Below are positions 17,687 through 26,369 of a stretch of DNA of 64,000 bases, one piece after another. A program made the position numbers and the translations under genes. Each line of letters opens with the position of its first letter. Position 1 is the first letter of the stretch. A model generated the notes under the pieces. That model searched no databases, was not told the origin of the DNA, and was given only the letters and a program-made list of their open reading frames with translations. This stretch comes from CAYRTD01 sp964528675 (GTDB lineage Bacteria > Bacteroidota > Bacteroidia > Bacteroidales > GCA-2748055): NCBI GenBank assembly GCA_964528675.1, contig CAZGTU010000003.1, forward strand, positions 1 to 64,000, in the 5' to 3' direction.

Positions 17687-18223
17687 ATGCAGGTAAAAGA
17701 CAAAAAAGTAGTTTCAGTTGTATACGAATTAAGAAAAGATAATAAAGAAGGACAGGTTGTTGAAGCATTGAATGATGAACAACCTCTGGTATTTCTATAT
17801 GGATCAGGCAATCTGTTGCCAAAATTCGAAGAAAACCTCGCAGGTCTTGAGCCCGGTGATGACTTTGAATTTGAATTGAAATCCGAAGATGCTTACGGTG
17901 AGGTTCAGGAAAATGCAATTGTGGATGTTCCCAGGAGTATCTTTGTTGTTGACGGTAAAGAGGATCCGAATCTACTCCAGGTTGGAAATACGATCCCTAT
18001 GCTTGACCGCGAAGGAAACCGACTCAACGGACAGGTAAAAGACATCGGAGAAGAAACCGTGAAAATGGATTTTAACCACCCAATGGCAGGTAATGATCTA
18101 TACTTCACCGGTAAAATTGCTGATGTTAGAGATGCAAATGAAGATGAATTGAAACATGGACATGTACATTCTTCAGGAAGTTGTGAAGGATGTGACAGCC
18201 AGGACTGTCATGGAAGTCATTAA
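17687..18223 (+). CDS. slyD: FKBP-type peptidyl-prolyl isomerase, SlyD-like
   Basis: 178 residues. Cytoplasmic prolyl isomerase/chaperone. The FKBP core is split by the IF (chaperone) domain as in SlyD: VVSVVYELR at the start, FLYGSGNLLPKFEENLAGLE and AYGEV, the inserted flap up to VGNTIPMLDREGNR, and FNHPMAGNDLYF closing the core. The C-terminus (HGHVHSSGSCEGCDSQDCHGSH region, residues about 157-178) is rich in His and Cys, like the Ni-binding tail of SlyD. A role in metallocentre assembly is possible but not shown by neighbours. Confidence 0.9.
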   Translation: MQVKDKKVVSVVYELRKDNKEGQVVEALNDEQPLVFLYGSGNLLPKFEENLAGLEPGDDFEFELKSEDAYGEVQENAIVDVPRSIFVVDGKEDPNLLQVGNTIPMLDREGNRLNGQVKDIGEETVKMDFNHPMAGNDLYFTGKIADVRDANEDELKHGHVHSSGSCEGCDSQDCHGSH

Positions 18224-18256
18224 CAATTGATAATCAAGGTTTGCAATTATAAATAT

Positions 18257-18288
18257 CCGGAACTATTTAATGGTTCCGGTATTTTTTT
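18257..18288 (+). terminator. Intrinsic terminator after the SlyD-like gene
   Basis: Stem CCGGAAC (18257-18263)/GTTCCGG (18273-18279), 9-nt loop, then TATTTTTTT. It lies between two convergent genes, 34 bp after the slyD stop; the T-run reaches the stop codon of the opposing gene. Confidence 0.85.
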
Positions 18289-19087
18289 ACCAATCCGCCT
18301 CAAAATGATCTCTGTCTTTCCACACAGGAAATTTTAACCTGAAATTATCCAGTTCTTCAAGTGAAACATTTACTTCTGCAATCTTCGGCTTATCGCCAGA
18401 TTTATGAACAACTTTTCCTTTTGGATCAATAACCTGGCTTTCTCCAATGTATTCAATCCCTTCACCATCCTTACCGGTTCTGTTCACGGCAATTACCCAC
18501 GCCTGATTTTCAATTGCCCGGGCTTTGAGCAAAGTATTCCAAACCTCAGATCTCACTGCAGGCCAGTTGGCAACATATATCAACAGATCATATTCTTCGC
18601 GGTTTCTGCTCCAAACCGGAAATCTGAGATCGTAACAGATCAAAGGACAAATCCGCCATCCCTTGTAATTCAGAATCAGTCGCTTTTCGCCGGCTGAAAA
18701 ATGATCTCCTTCTCCTCCCATTCGAAACAAATGGCGTTTGTCATAGTAACTCATTTTTCCGCGATTGTCAATGAAAATCAAGCGGTTAAAATGCTTTTTG
18801 GAAGAGGATGATTTTTTTGCATCTGCAGGTAATTCATCGGCAATGATAAGACTCCCGGTTATTGCCGAGCCTAACTGGGTTGCTTTTCCTTTCATCCAGC
18901 CAATTACAGGATTTTCAGGAGGTAATGCAAGTTTTTCAGAGTTCATCGAAAAACCTGTTGTGAACATTTCAGGCAATATAATCAGATCCGGATTATCTCC
19001 AATGCTATCCAGGAGTTCATTAAGTTGTTTTAAATTTTCTTCGGGCGATTCCCAGATAATGTCCGGCTGAACCAATACAATGTTCAT
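18287..19087 (-). CDS. Carbon-nitrogen hydrolase (nitrilase family), omega-amidase-like
   Basis: 266 residues. The Glu-Lys-Cys triad is visible: Glu in LIILPEMFTTGFSM, Lys in YYDKRHLF, Cys in CPLICYDLRFPVWSR. These sequences, and the short length, match the YafV/Nit2 group of omega-amidases that hydrolyse 2-oxoglutaramate or 2-oxosuccinamate, a metabolite-repair reaction. ANWPAVRSEVWNTLLKARAI and AVNRTGKDGEGIEY are also typical. Cytoplasmic. Confidence 0.87.
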   Translation of the reverse strand: MNIVLVQPDIIWESPEENLKQLNELLDSIGDNPDLIILPEMFTTGFSMNSEKLALPPENPVIGWMKGKATQLGSAITGSLIIADELPADAKKSSSSKKHFNRLIFIDNRGKMSYYDKRHLFRMGGEGDHFSAGEKRLILNYKGWRICPLICYDLRFPVWSRNREEYDLLIYVANWPAVRSEVWNTLLKARAIENQAWVIAVNRTGKDGEGIEYIGESQVIDPKGKVVHKSGDKPKIAEVNVSLEELDNFRLKFPVWKDRDHFEADW

Positions 19088-19117
19088 ATAAAGAGTAATT
19101 TTGGAAGAAATCTGTTA

Positions 19118-20257
19118 TCAAGATTCCGTTCCTTCAGTTTTATTATTTATCTGTGCTGAGATAATTCCAGACATCAATGGCAGATAATAGGTCTGAAAAA
19201 ACAAGCCTGGATTGCCTGTCATATTCTTGCATATACTCCGATATACATCATTGACAATTCGCATTTTAGAGGAAGGAAGAAAAACATTTTGCTTGGAAAA
19301 ATCACCGGCTAAGAAAAAAACAGGTTTATCCGGCATTTTAACAGACACTGGAAAACTTGCTTCAAGGCCGTTCTTTTTCAGAAACTCTACTCCATCATCA
19401 TTCAGGTTTAAATCAAGTCTGCTTATTACCTCATTACCACCTTCGTGTACTATATTAAACCAGCCTGTGAATGAAACTTCTTCCGGAAGATCATAAGTAT
19501 CCGACATTTGTTTTCCGGTTTTAATAGAAGGTTGATCATTTAAATATTTTTCTGAAGGCAGAACAATCACCCTGTTTTGCTTAAGATTACATAATACCAG
19601 CCCGGAACCATTGAAATCCCATTCATTCTCATAAAAACCATTATATGCGCTTAACCATTTATCATCGAGTTCCTTAAATACTTTATTCGCAACAAGGTTC
19701 TTAAAATATTTTCCTTTCCAATGAAGGGAATAAATATCCATCAGTTGCTCAGTATTAAATCTTATAAGGTCTTCAGTGTGTTCAGAAAAGAAATTATACT
19801 CCATTATAACAAGTTTATTGGAGTTAATCATTTTTTTCAACAAATGATAGTCCGTATTGTTAAAACCACCATAATAATTAAGATTGGAATATTTCTGATT
19901 TTCGAGCTCAACTCCTTCATTATCAAGATAAATAAGTCCATCGTATTTTTCACAGAGTTCGGGAAGGTCTTCAAGCCGGAAAGCTTTTATAGTGCGGTCA
20001 GCACTCAATGCGTCGGGGTGGAAACCATAATAATCCCTGGAAAAATCATAATTATCACTTCCATCTTTCAGTACTCTTTTGTAATTCAAAACCCAGTTCA
20101 GCGTTTTTACTTCATTTTCTGCTGACCGTGGCACAGTCTTATTCACAATCATAAGATCCATAGGGTTTTTCTTCTGGGCTCGCCAGATCAGATGTCCGGC
20201 AAGTGGTAAAAGGAGTATTACCACAACTGCGATGAGAAAATATCTGGAACTTTTCAT
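19118..20257 (-). CDS. Unrecognised membrane-anchored protein
   Basis: 379 residues from the ATG at 20257 (MKSSRYFLIAVVV). One N-terminal hydrophobic segment (about residues 5-22) followed by positively charged residues: either an anchor or an uncleaved signal. The rest is soluble and mixed alpha/beta, with stretches such as YDGLIYLDNEGVEL, KLVIMEYNFFSEHTEDLI, WDFNGSGLVLCNLKQNRVIV and MPDKPVFFLAGDFSKQNVFL. It resembles the envelope-facing proteins of unknown function often seen in Bacteroidota. I cannot assign a family. Confidence 0.6.
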   Translation of the reverse strand: MKSSRYFLIAVVVILLLPLAGHLIWRAQKKNPMDLMIVNKTVPRSAENEVKTLNWVLNYKRVLKDGSDNYDFSRDYYGFHPDALSADRTIKAFRLEDLPELCEKYDGLIYLDNEGVELENQKYSNLNYYGGFNNTDYHLLKKMINSNKLVIMEYNFFSEHTEDLIRFNTEQLMDIYSLHWKGKYFKNLVANKVFKELDDKWLSAYNGFYENEWDFNGSGLVLCNLKQNRVIVLPSEKYLNDQPSIKTGKQMSDTYDLPEEVSFTGWFNIVHEGGNEVISRLDLNLNDDGVEFLKKNGLEASFPVSVKMPDKPVFFLAGDFSKQNVFLPSSKMRIVNDVYRSICKNMTGNPGLFFQTYYLPLMSGIISAQINNKTEGTES

Positions 20258-20413
20258 GATTAAGGAGGTTTTTTGTAAAATATATGACCTCACGCAATAC
20301 CAATCCTCATTTTTTAAATTTCGGCATCTTTTTTGTTTAGAAAAACGTATTACACAGTGTCAATTATACAAGTTTTTGTACATTTGAACGAGAATTTAAA
20401 AAAAAAGTTTGTC

Positions 20414-21745
20414 ATGAAAAGCATTATTCTGAAAAAATTGCTAACCACTTACCTAATTGTTTTTTCAGGAATAATTGTTCTGGGTCAAAACGGATCGACA
20501 TCCGACGTTTCGAGTTCTTCTGAGGAAGTTCAATGTGAATTGGAACTTTCCAATATGGCTGAATTTATGAAAATCGATTTGCCCGCGTACGCTTATTCTG
20601 CCTGGAAGAAATTATTTGAACATTGTCCCGATGCAAGTAAGAATATTTATATCAGCGGAGCCAAAATTTTTACGAACAAGCTCAGAAAAGTTGAAGATCC
20701 GCAAAGAAAGCAGGAATTATTCGATACCCTGATGTTGATCTACGATCGCAGGATAGAATATTTTGATGAGAAAGGTTATGTTTTGGGTCGAAAAGGAATG
20801 GATATCATCCGTTTCAAAGAAGAGGAATATGAAAAAGCCTACAAAGCTTTTTCTGAATCTGCAGAACTTATGGGAGAAGAAACAAGTCTGAATGTTATCA
20901 CCGGTCTGATTCAGACAGGTTCTGTAATGTTGAAAAGTGAAAAGATCACCCCCGCAGAATTTCTGGGTGATTATATGGAAGCTTCCGACATTCTGGACCA
21001 GAAGCGCTCAGCAGGTCAGAATCCTGCCAAACTAAAAAGAGTCAAGTCTATTATGGACAGGATACTTTCCAATACAAGGATATCCGATTGTGATGCCATC
21101 GAAAATGCGCTTACTGATAAAGTAAATGCTCCCGGCGTGGAGGGGGATTTTCTGAGATTAAGCCTTGATTTACTCACGGTTTCCGGATGTGATAACACCG
21201 AATTCCACGCCACAGTGAATGAAAAACTTATGGAGGTGGATCCTGATCCCGCACTTGCCTATGAAGTAGCAAAATACAACCTTAAAATAGAAAATTTCGA
21301 AAAAGCCACTGAATATCTGCGTAAGGCAATTGAAAGCGAAGAGGATCTTGAACAAAAAGCAATGTATGAATACCAACTGGCTGTGGTAGATTTGAACAAA
21401 CTCGGGAAACCACAGGCTGCAAAAGAAATGGCGATGAAAGCCATAGAACATAAAGAAGGCTGGGGAGAACCATATTTTATTGTTGCCAATGCTATTGTTG
21501 AAGGAGTGAAAGATTGCAATCTGGAAAAATTTGATAAACAGGCCGCTTATTGGCTGGCCACCGATTATGTTAATCGGGCCAAGCAGGTGGATCCCAAATT
21601 AGAAGACAGAGCAAATGAATTAATTGCTCAGTATCGTAACTATTATCCCTCAGTGGAGGAAACTTTCTTTAGAAGTTTAAAAAAAGGGGACAAATTTCAT
21701 ATTGGTTGCTGGATTAATGAAACAACCACTGTAAAAGTAAAATAA
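20414..21745 (+). CDS. Secreted tetratricopeptide-repeat-like protein
   Basis: 443 residues from the ATG at 20414 (MKSIILKKLL); a TTG 27 codons upstream is in frame but would bury the signal peptide. The signal peptide ends near VLGQ. The mature part is largely helical with TPR-like helix pairs, for example YAYSAWKKLFEHCPDAS, EEYEKAYKAFSESAELMGEE, KIENFEKATEYLRKAIESE and LGKPQAAKEMAMKAIEHKEG. Bacteroidota encode many such periplasmic TPR proteins; the role is unknown. Single gene, convergent with the response regulator. Confidence 0.65.
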   Translation: MKSIILKKLLTTYLIVFSGIIVLGQNGSTSDVSSSSEEVQCELELSNMAEFMKIDLPAYAYSAWKKLFEHCPDASKNIYISGAKIFTNKLRKVEDPQRKQELFDTLMLIYDRRIEYFDEKGYVLGRKGMDIIRFKEEEYEKAYKAFSESAELMGEETSLNVITGLIQTGSVMLKSEKITPAEFLGDYMEASDILDQKRSAGQNPAKLKRVKSIMDRILSNTRISDCDAIENALTDKVNAPGVEGDFLRLSLDLLTVSGCDNTEFHATVNEKLMEVDPDPALAYEVAKYNLKIENFEKATEYLRKAIESEEDLEQKAMYEYQLAVVDLNKLGKPQAAKEMAMKAIEHKEGWGEPYFIVANAIVEGVKDCNLEKFDKQAAYWLATDYVNRAKQVDPKLEDRANELIAQYRNYYPSVEETFFRSLKKGDKFHIGCWINETTTVKVK

Positions 21746-21778
21746 AAATCATTTGAAAGATTTTAAATCACCAAGGGG

Positions 21779-22477
21779 TCAGGCTTCAAACTTATAGCCT
21801 ACCCCTTTTATAGTTTTAATTCTTTCAGCTCCTATTTTTTCACGGATTTTTCGGATATACACATCAATCGTTCTGTCGCTCACAAATACTTCCGAACCCC
21901 ATATCTTATCGAATATTTCTTCCCGGGTAAATACCATGGAAGGCCGGGAAGTCAGAAGAGACAATAGTTTAAATTCTTTTTTGGGCATTTCAATTTCCTT
22001 GCCCGAAACAATTATGAGATAACGGTCCCTATCGACAATCAAATCGCCAAATTCATTATCTTTCACTGCACTTTTACTTTCCTCTTTTTTTCTGTGCGCA
22101 TAACGTTTTAGGAGGGCTTTAATCTTACTTGTGAGAACTTTTGGACGTATAGGTTTAGAAATATAGTCATCTCCCCCTGCATTATAACCTGCAATCTGAG
22201 AATAATCTTCTGAGCGTGCAGACAGAAAGGCTATCAGGGTATCAGATAAAATCGGATTCATCCGTATCTCTTCACAGGCCTCTATTCCATCCATTTCCGG
22301 CATCATAATATCCAGAAGGATTAAATGAGGCTGAAAATTATTAGCTTTTTCAATGGCCTCTTTACCATTTCTGGCAGTATTTACACGAAATCCTTCCTTT
22401 TTTAAATTGTAGGAAACGAATTCCACTATATCCTCTTCGTCATCGACAACTAAAATCTTGTAGAGATTCTCTTTCAT
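21779..22477 (-). CDS. OmpR/PhoB-family response regulator (first copy)
   Basis: 232 residues. Receiver domain with the acidic pair in VVDDEED, the phosphoacceptor Asp in LILLDIMMPEMDGIEA, Ser in AFLSARSEDYS and Lys in ISKPIRP. C-terminal winged helix with FTREEIFDKIWGSEVFVSDRTID and IKTIKGVGYKF. About 60% identical by eye to the second regulator at 25033-25728. It is divergent from the phosphate transporter, and a TTAACA-type direct repeat lies 42 bp upstream of its start. No histidine kinase gene is next to it. A PhoB-like role is inferred from context. Confidence 0.9.
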   Translation of the reverse strand: MKENLYKILVVDDEEDIVEFVSYNLKKEGFRVNTARNGKEAIEKANNFQPHLILLDIMMPEMDGIEACEEIRMNPILSDTLIAFLSARSEDYSQIAGYNAGGDDYISKPIRPKVLTSKIKALLKRYAHRKKEESKSAVKDNEFGDLIVDRDRYLIIVSGKEIEMPKKEFKLLSLLTSRPSMVFTREEIFDKIWGSEVFVSDRTIDVYIRKIREKIGAERIKTIKGVGYKFEA

Positions 22478-22518
22478 CAGATAAGGGATTTTTGGTTTTT
22501 ATAAAAGTATAAGCATTT

Positions 22519-22536
22519 AGTTAACAATATGTTAAT
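22519..22536 (-). promoter_or_regulatory. Pho-box-like direct repeat for the first response regulator
   Basis: Read on the minus strand: ATTAACA-TATT-GTTAACT, two 7-bp repeats with a 4-bp spacer (11-bp period), 42 bp before the start codon. Its core TTAACATATTGTTAA is identical to the core of the site in front of the PiT gene but in opposite orientation, so each copy points to its own gene. The layout matches E. coli PhoB and B. subtilis PhoP boxes. Confidence 0.6.
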
Positions 22537-22605
22537 TTAGTTTTAGAAAAGTGATAATTTTTGATTAAATGAAAATTAATCTGCTTAACAATGAATTGAC
22601 AGAGT

Positions 22606-22623
22606 GTTAACATATTGTTAATG
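22606..22623 (+). promoter_or_regulatory. Pho-box-like direct repeat for the PiT transporter
   Basis: GTTAACA-TATT-GTTAATG, 7+4+7 layout with 11-bp period, ending 62 bp before the PiT start codon. Shares a 15-bp core with the inverted copy at 22519-22536. Confidence 0.6.
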
Positions 22624-22685
22624 TTGACTCGTAATAAAATAAATAATATTGTGCTATGAACTTAATAACTTCTTAGCCCGAAAAA

Positions 22686-24977
22686 ATGGAGTACTATTTT
22701 ATTATTATCGTTGTTATTCTATTTGCACTAGCAATATCTGATTTGATCGTTGGAGTTAGTAATGATGCAGTAAATTTTCTCAACAGTGCAATAGGATCTA
22801 AAGCAGCATCCTTTAAGGTAATAATGGCCGTTGCTGCTCTGGGTATAATCGTTGGAGCTACTTTTTCAAATGGAATGATGGAGGTGGCGAGGAAAAGTAT
22901 ATTTCATCCGGACATGTTTTTCTTCAATGAGATCATGATCATTTTCCTGGCGGTGATGTTCACAGATATTATACTGCTTGATATGTTTAATACATATGGA
23001 TTACCTACATCTACAACCGTTTCGATTGTTTTCGAATTGCTGGGTTCAGCCGTTGCAGTAGCAGTAGTAAAGATCACCAGAGCCGCCGAATCCCTTTCCG
23101 CTTTGTCCCAGTACATAAATTCCGACCGTGCCCTGGCCATCATTTCCGGGATATTTCTTTCTGTTTTTGTGGCATTTACTGTAGGTGCCATTATTCAGTG
23201 GTTCATACGAATAATGTTTTCTTTTAATACTAAAAAAACATTGAAATATTGGGGTAGTATATGGGGAGGTATAGCCGTTTCAGCAATATGTTATTTTCTT
23301 CTTATTAAAGGAGCCAAGAGTTCCAGTTTTATGAGCGATGAAGTGGTATCCTGGATACTGAATAATAACCTGAAGATCATTATTCTCGGATTCATAGGAG
23401 GAGCCCTGATTTTCCAGTTGCTCTTAATGGCAAGTAGGGTCAATATACTTAAGATCATAGTTCTTTTCGGCACATTTGCACTTGCTATGGCATTTGCGGG
23501 AAATGACCTGGTAAACTTTATTGGTGTACCTCTTGCCGGATTTGAATCCTTCAAGGCCTACTCAGCAGCATCAGGTGCAGACCCCGGTAGCTTTACCATG
23601 GATATTCTCAATAAACCGGTACAAACACCAACCATGTTCTTGCTTATCGCCGGATTGATAATGGCCCTTACCCTGCGCTATTCAAAAAAGGCTCGCTCGG
23701 TTACTGCAACAACTATAGATCTCAGTAATCAAAATGAATCTACAGAAAGGTTTGAATCCTCCGGCCTCGCTAGATTGCTTGTGAGATGGTCTGTTGATTT
23801 CAGCAGTTTTATGAGTCGCATAATGCCGAAAAAAGTCCAGAATTGGATAGATAAGAGATTCGATCAGTCTTTTATGAAAAACGGAGAACGCAAGCAACAG
23901 GAAATATTGGCTTTTGACCTGGTGAGGGCCTCCGTAAACCTTGTAGTTGCCAGTATATTAATCTCAATCGGAACAAGCCTTAAACTTCCTCTGTCAACTA
24001 CATATGTTACTTTTATGGTGACTATGGGAACCTCTCTTACAGACCGTGCCTGGGGAAGGGAAAGCGCGGTTTATAGAATTACCGGTGTGCTGACAGTTGT
24101 AGGCGGATGGTTTTTAACTGCACTCAGTGCATTTACAGCTGCATTCATGGTTGCAATGCTACTCTCTTTCGGAGGAATGGTGGCAGTGATAGGATTGGTG
24201 ATACTTGTGGCTTTCATTATAGTAAAAACACATGTTCTCCATAAAAAAAGAGAAAAAGAAAGTAGCTCTGATCGCTATTTCAGGGAAGATGAAGCCATAA
24301 CCACAGATAATGTGATTGAAAATTGCTCATCTACCATAACAAGCGTGATCGTTAAAGTATCCAAACTTTATTACCTGGCAGTAATAGCTTTTGTAAAAGA
24401 AAAGCGGAAAAATCTCCAGAATATCCTTAAGGATGTTAAGGAGTTGAATAAAACAACCAAAAAATTAAAGAATAATGTTCACCTTACCATCAAGCAGCTT
24501 GAAGGAGACGAAGCTGATTCAGGACATCATTATGTTCAGGTTCTTGACTATCTCAGGGAGACAAGCAATTGTCTTAATTTCTCTATAGCACCGCTATTTC
24601 GTCACGTCGATAATAAACATCGTCCCCTCGATCAAAAAAGACAGGAAGATTTGCTTGAATTCAATGAGAAAATGTCTGAATTCTTCAATTTTGCATTGAC
24701 CATTGTGAGACAGAATTCCTTTGAACATATAAGTGAGTTAGAGAGTAAAAGAGATTTGCTGATAAGTGAAATTAATAGTTTAAGAAAGAAACAAATTAAA
24801 TCTCTTAAAAAAGAAGGAGCAGGAACCAAGGTCAGCCTGGTCTTTCTGGATTTAATGACGGAATCCAAAAACATGTTGTTGTTCATTACCCATGTTGTGA
24901 AAGCCAATCATGATTTTGTAGAACACGGAAATTATTTAAATTCTCAGGAACCACCGGCAAAGGATATTGAAAAATAG
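22686..24977 (+). CDS. PiT-family inorganic phosphate transporter with C-terminal PhoU/DUF47-like domain
   Basis: 763 residues. Ion-coupled phosphate permease of the inner membrane. The two inverted PiT repeats are seen as GVSNDAVNFLNSAIGS near residue 22 and FAGNDLVNFIGVPLAG near residue 278 (GxNDxxN phosphate motifs), plus TYGLPTSTT and LPLSTTYVTFMVTMGTSL. About 10-12 membrane segments end near residue 515. The C-terminal 250 residues are soluble, helical and charged, like the PhoU/DUF47 partner that is usually a separate gene (pit accessory protein). The fusion would put the regulator on the transporter. Flanked by two PhoB-like regulators and preceded by a Pho-box-like site. Confidence 0.92.
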   Translation: MEYYFIIIVVILFALAISDLIVGVSNDAVNFLNSAIGSKAASFKVIMAVAALGIIVGATFSNGMMEVARKSIFHPDMFFFNEIMIIFLAVMFTDIILLDMFNTYGLPTSTTVSIVFELLGSAVAVAVVKITRAAESLSALSQYINSDRALAIISGIFLSVFVAFTVGAIIQWFIRIMFSFNTKKTLKYWGSIWGGIAVSAICYFLLIKGAKSSSFMSDEVVSWILNNNLKIIILGFIGGALIFQLLLMASRVNILKIIVLFGTFALAMAFAGNDLVNFIGVPLAGFESFKAYSAASGADPGSFTMDILNKPVQTPTMFLLIAGLIMALTLRYSKKARSVTATTIDLSNQNESTERFESSGLARLLVRWSVDFSSFMSRIMPKKVQNWIDKRFDQSFMKNGERKQQEILAFDLVRASVNLVVASILISIGTSLKLPLSTTYVTFMVTMGTSLTDRAWGRESAVYRITGVLTVVGGWFLTALSAFTAAFMVAMLLSFGGMVAVIGLVILVAFIIVKTHVLHKKREKESSSDRYFREDEAITTDNVIENCSSTITSVIVKVSKLYYLAVIAFVKEKRKNLQNILKDVKELNKTTKKLKNNVHLTIKQLEGDEADSGHHYVQVLDYLRETSNCLNFSIAPLFRHVDNKHRPLDQKRQEDLLEFNEKMSEFFNFALTIVRQNSFEHISELESKRDLLISEINSLRKKQIKSLKKEGAGTKVSLVFLDLMTESKNMLLFITHVVKANHDFVEHGNYLNSQEPPAKDIEK

Positions 24978-25032
24978 CTGCATAGAGAAAATATATAATA
25001 AACAACCTGGTTATTGTCTGATAAGATTTTGA

Positions 25033-25728
25033 TCAGGCTGTAAATTTATACCCTACTCCTTTTACTGTTTTAATGTAATCTTTTCCAAGCTTTTCCCTTA
25101 GCTTGCGGATGTGAACATCAATGGTTCTGTCACCAACGATTATATTATCCCCCCAGACCTGATGAAAAATCTCTTCCCGGGTAAAAACTTTCTCGGGTTT
25201 TGAAATAAGAAGATTAAGTAATTCAAATTCTTTTTTGGGAAGAAAAAGTTCTTCCCCTTTAAGAATTACGATATACTTTTCTTTGTCAATCTTTATTTCG
25301 GGAATCTCGGAAGGGACCTCAAGTTCTTTTAAGGCTTTGTCTGCTTTTTTGTATCGCTTGAGTAAAGCTTTGACTTTTGAAGTGAGTAATTTCGGCTTAA
25401 TGGGTTTTGTGATATAATCATCACCTCCGGCTTCAAAACCTGCTATCTGACTGTAATCCTCACCCCTTGCTGTTAGAAATGCAATAAGTACATTTTTTAA
25501 TTCAGGAATGCCCCTGAGCACTTCACATGTTTCAATTCCATCCATTTTGGGCATCATGACATCAAGAAGAATAAGATGTGGGTTTACCTCCCTGGCTTTC
25601 TCAACAGCCTCTACCCCATTCTCAGCAGTATACAAATTAAAGCCTTCTTTTTCAAGGTTATAACTTAAAAATTCAAGAATATCTTTTTCATCATCAACAA
25701 GAAGTATTCTATATTTATTAAAATCCAT
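25033..25728 (-). CDS. OmpR/PhoB-family response regulator (second copy)
   Basis: 231 residues. Receiver: LLVDDEKDILEF, phosphoacceptor Asp in LILLDVMMPKMDGIET, Thr in AFLTARGEDYS, Lys in ITKPIKP. Winged helix: FTREEIFHQVWGDNIIVGDRTID and IKTVKGVGYKF. Strongly similar to the first copy, so they look like a local duplication now flanking the PiT gene. A TTAACA-type direct repeat sits 19 bp before the start. No adjacent kinase. Confidence 0.9.
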   Translation of the reverse strand: MDFNKYRILLVDDEKDILEFLSYNLEKEGFNLYTAENGVEAVEKAREVNPHLILLDVMMPKMDGIETCEVLRGIPELKNVLIAFLTARGEDYSQIAGFEAGGDDYITKPIKPKLLTSKVKALLKRYKKADKALKELEVPSEIPEIKIDKEKYIVILKGEELFLPKKEFELLNLLISKPEKVFTREEIFHQVWGDNIIVGDRTIDVHIRKLREKLGKDYIKTVKGVGYKFTA

Positions 25729-25747
25729 TGAAAATAAATTAAGGGTA

Positions 25748-25765
25748 AATTAACAGTAAGCTAAG
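25748..25765 (-). promoter_or_regulatory. Pho-box-like direct repeat for the second response regulator
   Basis: Minus strand: CTTAGCT-TACT-GTTAATT, 7+4+7 with 11-bp period, ending 19 bp before the start codon. Weaker than the two sites near the PiT gene. Confidence 0.45.
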
Positions 25766-25861
25766 ATATAAAAAAAAAGAAAGCCTGATCAAATAAATTT
25801 ATTGGGGAACTGATCTTAAATTGAGGTGTGACTATAAGAGTCTCTAAGAATAAATTTACCC

Positions 25862-26233
25862 TCAGGTGCTAAGCCTCGAATTTGGAGTGGAAAGTGAAAT
25901 GGAAGACTTATCATCATGAAGCTTAATAATGAGTTCCTTTTTCCCGGGTTTTACTCCCCTGATGATTCTCTTCTTGTAGGAAATGAATGTTATTCTCAAA
26001 CTTATTTCTTCACCCCGGCCCAGATCAGAAATTTTAAATTCGCCATCAAAATCTGAATACAATCTTTTTCCTGTTTCGATAATCTCAATTTCAACTCCCG
26101 TAAGCGCCTCACCACTGACAGACTCAATAATCTTACCGCTGAGGATTTGAGATTTATCATTTATTTCAGAAGGTTCTTCTGAAAGAGAACCAAGATTAAT
26201 GATCAACGCGACTACCAGACCAATTATTTTCAT
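25862..26233 (-). CDS. Small secreted carboxypeptidase-regulatory-like (CNA-B/CarboxypepD_reg) domain protein
   Basis: 123 residues from the ATG at 26233 (MKIIGLVVALII). Signal peptide about 1-18, then one beta-sandwich domain: SGKIIESVSGEALTGVEIEI, DFDGEFKISDL, SLRITFISYKKRII. This domain usually precedes TonB-dependent receptors; here it stands alone. Divergent from the porin-like gene, with a Pho-box-like repeat in between. Possibly a phosphate-controlled envelope protein. Confidence 0.7.
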   Translation of the reverse strand: MKIIGLVVALIINLGSLSEEPSEINDKSQILSGKIIESVSGEALTGVEIEIIETGKRLYSDFDGEFKISDLGRGEEISLRITFISYKKRIIRGVKPGKKELIIKLHDDKSSISLSTPNSRLST

Positions 26234-26280
26234 AAATCTGCTTTGTACAAACTTATCCAATTTATCTTAAGTCATGCTTA

Positions 26281-26298
26281 CCATAACATAAGGTTAAC
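26281..26298 (-). promoter_or_regulatory. Pho-box-like direct repeat for the small carboxypeptidase-like gene
   Basis: Minus strand: GTTAACC-TTAT-GTTATGG, 7+4+7 with 11-bp period, 47 bp before the start at 26233. It overlaps the start of the plus-strand repeats serving the porin-like gene. Confidence 0.45.
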
Positions 26299-26327
26299 AT
26301 TAACTTACTCTTAATTTAATCTTAATT
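26293..26327 (+). promoter_or_regulatory. Pho-box-like direct repeats for the porin-like gene
   Basis: Two overlapping 7+4+7 repeats: GTTAACA-TTAA-CTTACTC (26293-26310) and CTTAATT-TAAT-CTTAATT (26310-26327). The second has identical repeats. They end 42 bp before the start of the porin-like gene at 26370. Confidence 0.5.
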
Positions 26328-26369
26328 TTTTAATTAAAACTTAACATTGCGAAAACTTATAAATACACC

